NCBI GenBank assembly: GCA_016932715.1
Contig: JAFGCG010000113.1
Coordinates: forward strand, 1-39,491
From: Anaerolineales bacterium
Lineage (GTDB): Bacteria > Chloroflexota > Anaerolineae > Anaerolineales > Villigracilaceae
Reading direction: 5' to 3'
DNA length: 39,491 nucleotides
Shown here: positions 34,173-39,491 of the stretch, in pieces
Numbering within the stretch: position 1 is the stretch's first letter
Layout of the letters: each line of letters opens with the position of its first letter
Notes under the pieces: generated by a model
The model's database searches: none
The model's input: the letters and a program-made list of their open reading frames with translations, nothing else
Told to the model about the DNA's origin: nothing
Translations under genes and position numbers: made by a program

Positions 34173-34348
34173 ATGTCCTCTCTTTCCTCACAGAACTGCT
34201 TTACAGCGGACTTGGCAACCTGGCGTCCTATCATGGGTCGACGGCACGGCTGGCAGCCATCTATCTGACTGTATTTCTGGCAGTACTGGCAGGGCTGCTA
34301 TGGCTCGTAAAAAGCCGCAATGAACCGGTTACCGCTGCCGCACACTAA
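34169..34348 (+). CDS. Tiny single-pass membrane protein between ArsR and a thioredoxin-like gene
   Basis: The ATG at 34169 overlaps the TGA of arsR (ATGA). The 59-residue product has a hydrophobic helix at about residues 27-47 (LAAIYLTVFLAVLAGLLWLV) flanked by TAR and KSRNEP, and an amphipathic N-terminus. Translational coupling argues that it is real. In many genomes an arsR of this kind and a CxxC redox protein flank a large permease of the COG0701 type. Here only this tiny protein occupies that position, and no permease-like sequence remains in other frames. Confidence 0.65.
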   Translation: MNVLSFLTELLYSGLGNLASYHGSTARLAAIYLTVFLAVLAGLLWLVKSRNEPVTAAAH

Positions 34349-34386
34349 ATTTCAAATTTCTTTTCTATCTCACAATGGAGGAACAA

Positions 34387-34638
34387 ATGCTTACCATCAA
34401 AGTTCTCGGTCCCGGCTGTGCCAACTGCAAGCGCGTGGAACAAATTGCGCGCAAGGTCGTGGAAGACATGACACTCGAAGCGCAGATCATCAAAGTGACT
34501 GATTACAATGAGATCATGAAATACAACGTTCTCGCCACCCCGGGTTTGGTCATCAACGAAAAAATTGTTTCCTCGGGCCGCATCCCGGGACCTGCGGAAG
34601 TGACCACCTGGCTGGCAGACGCGCTGGAAACAACTTAA
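34387..34638 (+). CDS. Thioredoxin-fold small redox protein (redox-active disulfide protein 2 type)
   Basis: An 83-residue thioredoxin-like protein with the CxxC pair in GPGCANCK (residues 8-15). NVLATPGLVINEKIVSSGRIP carries the cis-Pro loop, and AEVTTWLADAL is the last helix. Length and motif fit the redox-active disulfide protein 2 family often encoded beside ArsR regulators and metal/metalloid permeases. I set the start at 34387 because GGAGG lies 7 nt upstream. The in-frame ATG at 34375 is part of that same site. The catalytic cysteine is a normal TGT/TGC codon, not UGA, even though the genome has tRNA-Sec. Confidence 0.9.
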   Translation: MLTIKVLGPGCANCKRVEQIARKVVEDMTLEAQIIKVTDYNEIMKYNVLATPGLVINEKIVSSGRIPGPAEVTTWLADALETT

Positions 34639-34729
34639 CTCGCAGGTTTTTTGAGATCGGGCGAAGATCGCCATCTGTGAAATATGGTTCCGTCATCTTA
34701 TTGCATTGTGAGCAGGAGTGTCTCTTTGT

Positions 34730-35986
34730 ATGGCTAAAATCCACTATGCCCAGGTTGACAAACATGGAGAGATTGTTCTGCCGCCCCAGCTCGCTGCAAA
34801 ACTGGGACTTGCCGCCGGGGATGAAATCCGGGTCGAGCCGAATGGGCAGGGTTTGTTTTTGCATCCATCTGTCAATGCACTGAAACGGATATATGTGGAG
34901 GCGACCAATCAGTGCAACTTGAGCTGCAGTACCTGTATGCGCAATGTTTGGGATGTACAGTATGGGTACATGTCGCCCGAAACCTTCGAACGGATTCTTG
35001 CGAGCTTCCAGGATTTGCCGCAAAAACCTGAATTGTTCCTGGGTGGATATGGTGAACCACTGTCACATCCAAACATACTCGAGATGATCGCGCAGGCGAA
35101 GGAACGGGACCACCGTGTTTCGTTGATCACGAACGGCATCCTGCTGACCGAGCAGGTCTCTCGCAGGTTGATCGATCTCCATCTGGACATGCTCTGGGTT
35201 TCCCTGGATGGCGCGTCGACCGAGTGCTATGCCGACGTCCGTCTGGGAGATGCCCTGCCAACCGTTCTCGACAATCTCAAGCGGTTGCGAGTCCTGAAAT
35301 ATCAGCATTTTTGGATCTCGAACTGGAGCGGTCACCCAAAACTAGGAATTGCCTTTGTCGCCATGCAGCGCAACATCCAGGATCTGGGCGAAGTGATCCG
35401 CCTGGGAACCAGGCTGGGAGCCGTGGAGTTCTCCATCAGCAATGTGCTGGCGCACAATGACGAATTGCTCAAAGAGAATCTCTACATGCGCTCCCTGGAT
35501 ATGGTCACGGGTCAGGACATCCGGCCCACTGTGCACATGCCCTTGATGGACATCCAGCCGCCGACCCTGAAAGCCCTGGGCGAGGTGCTGAAAGACCTGA
35601 ACCAAGTGGACCTGACGGGAAGTCTCTTGAATCAAAACGTAGATCAGTGTCCATTTGTCGAGCGCGGCAGCCTGTCGGTGCGCTGGGATGGGAAGGTCAG
35701 TCCGTGCCTGCCGCTGCTTTACACCCACAAGCATTACCTGGGGGATCGTGAGCGCACCTCGAAGGAGTATTTCGTCGGCGATGTTCGTGAGCATGATCTA
35801 TTGCAGATCTGGAATGATCGGAGTTACCGGGATCTGAGAAAACGGCTCCAGGATTTTGATTTCTCGCCCTGTACCTTTTGCAACAGCTGTGAAATGGCAG
35901 TGGAGAACCTGGAGGATTGTTTCGGCAACATCCATCCAGCTTGCGGCGGCTGCCTGTGGGCGCACGGCTTGATCCGCTGCCCATAA
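34730..35986 (+). CDS. Radical SAM/SPASM protein with AbrB-like N-terminal domain
   Basis: A 418-residue protein. Residues 4-44 (YAQVDKHGEIVLPPQLAAKL, then GLAAGDEIRVE) look like an AbrB/SpoVT swapped-hairpin domain. A radical SAM core follows, with the CxxxCxxC cluster motif CNLSCSTC (C62, C66, C69), the GGYGEPLSHP SAM-binding strand and SLDGAS. The C-terminal SPASM-like region has several Cys for auxiliary clusters, in CPFVERG, SPCLPL, CTFCNSC, EDCFG, ACGGC and IRCP. SPASM enzymes usually modify peptides or proteins. A similar domain order is associated, as I recall, with maturases of tungsten oxidoreductases, but no such oxidoreductase is encoded here. ATG 34730 is preferred over GTG 34718, which sits on the AGGAG site. 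Confidence 0.85.
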   Translation: MAKIHYAQVDKHGEIVLPPQLAAKLGLAAGDEIRVEPNGQGLFLHPSVNALKRIYVEATNQCNLSCSTCMRNVWDVQYGYMSPETFERILASFQDLPQKPELFLGGYGEPLSHPNILEMIAQAKERDHRVSLITNGILLTEQVSRRLIDLHLDMLWVSLDGASTECYADVRLGDALPTVLDNLKRLRVLKYQHFWISNWSGHPKLGIAFVAMQRNIQDLGEVIRLGTRLGAVEFSISNVLAHNDELLKENLYMRSLDMVTGQDIRPTVHMPLMDIQPPTLKALGEVLKDLNQVDLTGSLLNQNVDQCPFVERGSLSVRWDGKVSPCLPLLYTHKHYLGDRERTSKEYFVGDVREHDLLQIWNDRSYRDLRKRLQDFDFSPCTFCNSCEMAVENLEDCFGNIHPACGGCLWAHGLIRCP

Positions 35987-35987
35987 A

Positions 35988-36020
35988 TAGTATGACGGCA
36001 GTTCGACTGCCGTCATACTA
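35988..36020. terminator. Perfect 14-bp hairpin between convergent operons
   Basis: TAGTATGACGGCAG (35988-36001) pairs perfectly with CTGCCGTCATACTA (36007-36020) around the loop TTCGA. It begins 1 nt after the stop of the radical SAM gene and about 43 nt after the stop of the SdhD-like gene on the other strand. There is no T-run, but the position suits a bidirectional terminator. Confidence 0.7.
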
Positions 36021-36063
36021 CTGCACCATGAATGCCAACTTCATGCACCAACAGGAAAGGATT

Positions 36064-36456
36064 TCACGCACCTCTTGAAACAATTACCAAAACCAGCCAG
36101 ACGCCGTAGGCAACTGCCGTGATGCCTGCCAGGATCAGTCCCCCATCGATCACTTTCAGGAGGCGGCGTGCGGGATTAAGATCGAGCAGGATACCGCGCA
36201 GGCCGATCAGGGAATGCGTAACGACCGTCACCAGGAAAAGGATTTCCATGACCGGGATCACCGGGTTGCGATAATAGGCGACCACATCGGCATACGTCAG
36301 CAGTCCGGTCTCTGCGATAAAGTGATTAACGACAAAATGAATCAGAAGAAGGATGACCAGGATGGGGCCGGTGATCATCTTCACCATCCACAGCCACATA
36401 TTTTCACCGGCTCTGGGAGCCGAGACATAGCGAGCAGGGGAATTTTGCGCCATCAT
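36064..36456 (-). CDS. SdhD-like membrane anchor subunit
   Basis: A 130-residue protein with three membrane helices. HFVVNHF (H40, H45) lies at the end of the first helix. HSLIGLRGIL (H81) in the second is the usual heme b ligand region of complex II anchor subunits. Succinate dehydrogenase anchors hold heme and the quinone site. The ATG at 36456 follows AAGAGGTA, and the SdhC-like gene ends 10 nt before it. It is the last gene of the glpK-glpA-sdhBCD-like operon, which contains no SdhA flavoprotein. The most economical reading is that it anchors the GlpA-type dehydrogenase. Confidence 0.82.
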   Translation of the reverse strand: MMAQNSPARYVSAPRAGENMWLWMVKMITGPILVILLLIHFVVNHFIAETGLLTYADVVAYYRNPVIPVMEILFLVTVVTHSLIGLRGILLDLNPARRLLKVIDGGLILAGITAVAYGVWLVLVIVSRGA

Positions 36457-36466
36457 TACCTCTTCC

Positions 36467-36874
36467 TTATACAGTAAACATACGAATGCCAAAGACAAGA
36501 ATGGCGATTGCGGCAATTGCCATCAACCCAAAAAACAGTTGCTTCTGGCGGGTCACGCTCACGCCGAGAGTGGTCAACGCGATCCGCATGCCGTTTAGTC
36601 CATGCAGGATGCCCGCTGCCACAACCAGCAACTCACCAAAAACGAAAAGCGGAGAGTGCGCCAGGACCAGGAACTGGTCGTAGCCATCCGGGCCCTTGGC
36701 AAGCAAGCCAAGCACAATCAGATGTAAATAAAGATAAAACGTCAAACCCAAGGCAGTGATGCGGTGCAAAATATATGCCCATCCACCCGCCTGCCGCCCA
36801 ATGGGATTGAACCATAGCCAGAATTTGAGAGGGGAAGGATGATTTCGTTGCTTTTCCATAAGGGATATTCTCAC
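36467..36874 (-). CDS. SdhC-like cytochrome b subunit
   Basis: A 135-residue protein with three membrane helices. The N-terminal WAYILHRITALGL (H37) matches the S/G-x-x-x-H-R-x-T-G motif of SdhC near the quinone site. LYLHLIVLG (H51) and the third-position motif GILHGLNGMRI (H91) are typical heme b ligand regions. A start at GTG 36874 overlaps the stop of the SdhB-like gene (GTGA). An ATG at 36859 is the alternative. Neither has a strong Shine-Dalgarno, in keeping with coupling. It forms the quinone-reactive module together with the SdhD-like protein encoded next. Confidence 0.85.
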   Translation of the reverse strand: MRISLMEKQRNHPSPLKFWLWFNPIGRQAGGWAYILHRITALGLTFYLYLHLIVLGLLAKGPDGYDQFLVLAHSPLFVFGELLVVAAGILHGLNGMRIALTTLGVSVTRQKQLFFGLMAIAAIAILVFGIRMFTV

Positions 36875-37602
36875 GGTTTACGGAACAGACGTTTGAAGCG
36901 TTCTTCGATCACCTGCATGCGCAGGTCCATGATCCGCCGGGCGGGATCGACAAACGATGGACAGACAGCAGTACATTCAAAGGCGCTGTGACAGCGCCAC
37001 AAGCCATCTTCGCTATCCACAAGCTCAAGCAATTTAAGATTACGTTTCAAGCCTTGGTCCTGAGCCCCTGCCAGGACGGCCGGGCCGAGGTATTCGGTGG
37101 ATGTGGCGGCGGCCGGGCAGGCGCTGATGCAGAGTCCGCATTCGATGCAATCTGCCAGACGGATATATTGGCTCTCGTCCGCATCCCAGGTTGTGGGGGG
37201 ATTTTCGATCTCTGCCTCGGATACAGGTAACACCGCGCGGGCGCCGACTGTTTCCATCCGGCTGTAGAACGTGCCCATGTCCACAGCCAAGTCGCTGACC
37301 ACCGGGAAGTTGCGCAGCGGTTCGACTTTTAGCGTCGCGCCATCCCGCGTGACCTCGCGGATCGGTGTGATGCAGGTCAGCTTTTCGACATCGTTGACGC
37401 GCATCCCGCACGCGCCGCAGGTGGAATGATGGCAGGCATGCCGGAAGCAGAGCGAGCGATCCATAAACGCCCAGACACGTTCCACCGCATCCAGCACGTA
37501 TTCGTCGGGATCTACCTGCATGGGGAACTCTTCGAAGTGGGGCGCTTCTCCCTGCTTCTGGCGATGGATTTTGAGTATGATATTCCACTTTGCCGGGCTC
37601 AT
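36871..37602 (-). CDS. SdhB/FrdB-like iron-sulfur subunit
   Basis: A 243-residue protein with the full cluster set of complex II iron-sulfur subunits. The [2Fe-2S] ligands lie in CHHSTCGACGM and LTC (C57, C62, C65, C77). The first ferredoxin motif is CIECGLCISACP (C152-C162) and the second is CHSAFECTAVCP (C204, C210, C214). These should bind [2Fe-2S], [4Fe-4S] and [3Fe-4S] and form a wire from flavin to quinone. It is not a GlpC-type protein, as the CCG repeats are absent. It overlaps the GlpA-type gene by 4 nt upstream and the SdhC-like gene by 4 nt downstream. Confidence 0.92.
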   Translation of the reverse strand: MSPAKWNIILKIHRQKQGEAPHFEEFPMQVDPDEYVLDAVERVWAFMDRSLCFRHACHHSTCGACGMRVNDVEKLTCITPIREVTRDGATLKVEPLRNFPVVSDLAVDMGTFYSRMETVGARAVLPVSEAEIENPPTTWDADESQYIRLADCIECGLCISACPAAATSTEYLGPAVLAGAQDQGLKRNLKLLELVDSEDGLWRCHSAFECTAVCPSFVDPARRIMDLRMQVIEERFKRLFRKP

Positions 37603-38777
37603 GAGAAGTCCTCATTGGGCTGCAGATAGTATTGTCGATAGGATAAAAGCGGCGTTTCCGCGGTGACGCAGGGTGCGTTGATGCCAAGTTTGGTACAAAC
37701 CACATCGGCTGTCTTTTCAGCCATGGCGCGCAGAGTCGTGGCTTTGCCGCCGGTGATTGTGACCAGGCCGTCAAGGTTATGCATCTCTTTATGGTCATAG
37801 CACTTGAAGGTGCGGGCAACGCTGCGTCCCTCGCCTCCGCCGATCAATGGCCGAGTGGCCATGTATTTTCCGCGTATTTTTGCGCCGGCAATGGCCGGGA
37901 TCAATTGTGCACCACGTTCGATCATCAGCTTAACGTGGTCTTCGAGCACGGGAACATAGTCCAGGCTATCGACTTCGAACGAAGTCGTCCCCACCACCAC
38001 CATGCGGCGCTGCGGCAGGACGATATCGCCATCGCCGGGTTTGTTCAGCCGGTTGACCGTCCGCTGCACAAAGCGCTGCTCAAAAGCCACCATTACACCA
38101 GGAGTAGGCTTAACCGGCACGTTCACGCCTACTGTTTCGACAATTTCACCTGCCCAGGCGCCAGTGGCATTGACAACGATATCAGCGTACAGCTCGGCGG
38201 ACTTGCCCGACTTGAGGTCGAGCAAATTCACTCCCGTGATGTTTCCCTTCCCGTCCGTGATCAACTTTTTAACTTCAGTATAGGTGCGAAACTTTGCGCC
38301 ATTTCGTTTGGCTGTGCCTGCGAATGCCAGCGCCAGGCGCAGCGGGTCAAATGTTCCATCAGGAATCATGAACGCAGTCAGCACCCTGGGGTTGATATGT
38401 GGCTCCCGCCTGAGCGCTTCCTGCGGTTTGATCTCTTCAAGCGGGATATGGCACTCCTCGCAACTCTCGATGAACTGTTCGGCATATGCCAGGTCGCTCT
38501 CATCAAGAGCAATGAAAAGCCCGCCATTCGGCTCGATCACCTGTGGGACGATCCTGCGCAGGATCGTGTTCTCGGTGATGCATTCGATGGCAGATTCCTG
38601 ATCTTTGACTGCATAGCGCCCGCCGCTGTGCAGCAAACCGTGAGTGCGGCCCGACGTACCGTGGCAAATATCCCCACGTTCGATCACGGTGACATCAAAA
38701 CCGCGCAGCGCCAGATCATGAGCGGTGGCAGTGCCCGTGAATCCGGCCCCGATAATAATTGCATGTGGTTTGCTCAT
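37599..38777 (-). CDS. GlpA-type glycerol-3-phosphate dehydrogenase flavoprotein, short form
   Basis: A 392-residue FAD enzyme. It parallels E. coli GlpA closely over its N-terminal 380 residues: IIIGAGFTGTATAHDLALRG, TSGRTHGLLHSGGRYAVKDQ (41-60), SAIECITENTILRRI, NGGLFIALDESDL, VNATGAWAGEIVE and TITGGKATTLRAMAEKTADVVC. E. coli GlpA is about 540 residues and ends with a Cys-rich [2Fe-2S] domain. Here that domain is missing and the protein ends soon after the FAD-dependent core. It is not an SdhA (no covalent-FAD His motif). The missing cluster could be supplied by the SdhB-like protein, whose gene overlaps by 4 nt. It probably oxidises glycerol 3-phosphate made by GlpK in the same operon. Confidence 0.9.
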   Translation of the reverse strand: MSKPHAIIIGAGFTGTATAHDLALRGFDVTVIERGDICHGTSGRTHGLLHSGGRYAVKDQESAIECITENTILRRIVPQVIEPNGGLFIALDESDLAYAEQFIESCEECHIPLEEIKPQEALRREPHINPRVLTAFMIPDGTFDPLRLALAFAGTAKRNGAKFRTYTEVKKLITDGKGNITGVNLLDLKSGKSAELYADIVVNATGAWAGEIVETVGVNVPVKPTPGVMVAFEQRFVQRTVNRLNKPGDGDIVLPQRRMVVVGTTSFEVDSLDYVPVLEDHVKLMIERGAQLIPAIAGAKIRGKYMATRPLIGGGEGRSVARTFKCYDHKEMHNLDGLVTITGGKATTLRAMAEKTADVVCTKLGINAPCVTAETPLLSYRQYYLQPNEDFS

Positions 38778-38793
38778 GATAGCCCCCTGCAGG

Positions 38794-39051
38794 TCAACGC
38801 CTGAGGAAACGATTGATGAAGTTCATGCCAAAAAATATGATCCAGATCAGAGCGCCAAACAGGACGCTCCAAAAGAGTCCTTCGACCCAGCCCAATGCGG
38901 GGATGGCCTGGATGGCCGTCAGCACTGTCATAGCGATGCTCGTGATCGCAATGATAATGATGCCACTGCGCATGCTGATCCAGGGTTCCTTTCGAAGTTT
39001 ATTTTCTTGATTTGACTGCTTGTCGCTGCTCTTCTTTTTATCCTTTGACAC
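38794..39051 (-). CDS. Small two-helix membrane protein in the glycerol operon
   Basis: An 85-residue protein. A very basic, hydrophilic N-terminus (SKDKKKSSDKQSNQENKLRK) precedes two membrane helices, at about residues 30-50 (GIIIIAITSIAMTVLTAIQA) and 57-78 (GLFWSVLFGALIWIIFFGMN), and a basic tail. I do not recognise a family. The GTG at 39051 has GGAG seven bases upstream; the frame is open to a TTG at 39063. It sits between glpK (70 nt away) and the GlpA-type gene (16 nt away) on the same strand. It could be a transport accessory or a small subunit of the membrane dehydrogenase. This is a guess from position only. Confidence 0.75.
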   Translation of the reverse strand: MSKDKKKSSDKQSNQENKLRKEPWISMRSGIIIIAITSIAMTVLTAIQAIPALGWVEGLFWSVLFGALIWIIFFGMNFINRFLRR

Positions 39052-39121
39052 GATACACTCCAATCAAAACTGGCAGGCAGGGAGGGGCGGATCGCCACCC
39101 CTCCCAGGAACCCCGGAAAGA

Positions 39122-39491
39122 TTATTCGACCCAGTCGAAGGTGCGGGTGACCGCTTTCTTCCAGCCTTTGTACTCCTTGTCGCGCAGGGCGGTATCCATC
39201 TTGGGCTTCCATTCCTTGTCCTTCGCCCAGTTGGCCCGCAGGTCTTCGACGTTCTTCCAGAAGCCGACCGCCAACCCGGCAGCATACGCTGCCCCGAGCG
39301 CAGTGGTTTCCGCGACCTTCGGGCGGATGACCGGCACACCCAGGATATCGGACTGGAACTGCATCAGCAGTTCGTTGTAGACCATGCCGCCATCCACTTT
39401 CAGAGCGGTCAGGTCGACGCCTGAATCCTTGTTCATCGCATCCAGCACTTCGCGTGTCTGGAAAGCCGTCGCTTCGAGAGCTGCGCGAGCA
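39122..39491 (-). CDS. glpK: Glycerol kinase, C-terminal part (cut by window edge)
   Basis: The last about 122 residues of glycerol kinase, an FGGY-family enzyme that phosphorylates glycerol with ATP. Visible family features are the [16 protein letters not shown] helix, [22 protein letters not shown] (the GG(M/L) nucleotide-binding loop of FGGY kinases), and [18 protein letters not shown]. The frame continues past the window edge at 39491, so the start is not seen. The product glycerol 3-phosphate is the substrate of the GlpA-type dehydrogenase encoded downstream in the same orientation. Confidence 0.95.
   Translation of the reverse strand, partial: ARAALEATAFQTREVLDAMNKDSGVDLTALKVDGGMVYNELLMQFQSDILGVPVIRPKVAETTALGAAYAAGLAVGFWKNVEDLRANWAKDKEWKPKMDTALRDKEYKGWKKAVTRTFDWVE

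Noticed and set aside
36064..37602. Ordinary succinate dehydrogenase operon
   Set aside because: There is no SdhA-like flavoprotein. The only flavoprotein in the unit is GlpA-like and overlaps the SdhB-like gene by 4 nt, so a plain complex II reading does not fit the operon.
37779..38804. 341-aa plus-strand frame
   Set aside because: It is antisense to the GlpA-type gene and has no family features.

Overview
The window is a GC-rich, gene-dense stretch of bacterial chromosome, most plausibly from a Chloroflexota (Anaerolineae-like) genome. That placement is inferred from gene content and style: a dnaB/dnaD/dnaC-type primosome cluster, a TGS-domain nucleoside kinase, a helicase-associated XPB-N-like protein and GtrB-type glycosyltransferases. 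No rRNA or other strong phylogenetic marker is present. There is no phage module, integrase, transposase gene or CRISPR array.

Layout. 1-5.4 kb: two overlapping unknown genes, a small membrane protein, an aldo/keto reductase, and a site-2 (M50) protease whose stop codon overlaps the start of an orphan solute-binding lipoprotein. 5.4-6.2 kb: an RNA segment on the minus strand with a selenocysteine tRNA (anticodon UCA) and a tRNA-Pro(GGG). The tRNA-Pro is preceded by tandem 98-bp units, each carrying its 5' half joined to a different hairpin. 6.2-10.4 kb: BFN-family protein, replicative helicase dnaB, a DnaD-like protein, and a loader-like protein with two complete DnaC-type ATPase domains in one chain. 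10.4-14.5 kb: FTR1 iron permease, then on the minus strand a DprE2-like/DprE1-like pair followed by lipB.

14.7-22.3 kb (plus strand): diguanylate cyclase, lipid-kinase-like protein, XPB-N-like protein, glycine C-acetyltransferase family enzyme, DinB-like protein, CDF and VIT1/CCC1 metal transporters. 22.4-26.9 kb (minus): nucleoside kinase, ketopantoate-reductase-like enzyme, histidine phosphatase, GT2. 27.0-33.5 kb (minus): a tightly packed operon from glpD through a polytopic membrane protein, GT2, WbqC, methyltransferase and RffA-type aminotransferase. 33.7-36.0 kb (plus): ArsR regulator, tiny membrane protein, CxxC thioredoxin-fold protein, and a radical SAM protein with an AbrB-like N-terminus.

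36.0-39.5 kb (minus) is the most striking part. It is a glycerol operon: glpK, a two-TM small protein, a GlpA-type glycerol-3-phosphate dehydrogenase lacking the C-terminal iron-sulfur domain, then SdhB-, SdhC- and SdhD-like genes with no SdhA. Adjacent genes in the catalytic part overlap by 4 nt. The simplest reading is a membrane glycerol-3-phosphate:quinone oxidoreductase in which a GlpA flavoprotein sits on a complex II-type electron-transfer and membrane module. A second, conventional GlpD lies 5 kb away.

Many intergenic gaps hold self-complementary, repeat-like sequences. They include two copies of a MITE-like element with identical 13-bp terminal inverted repeats. Similar palindromic sequence also seems to have entered the reading frames of lipB and the XPB-N-like gene.
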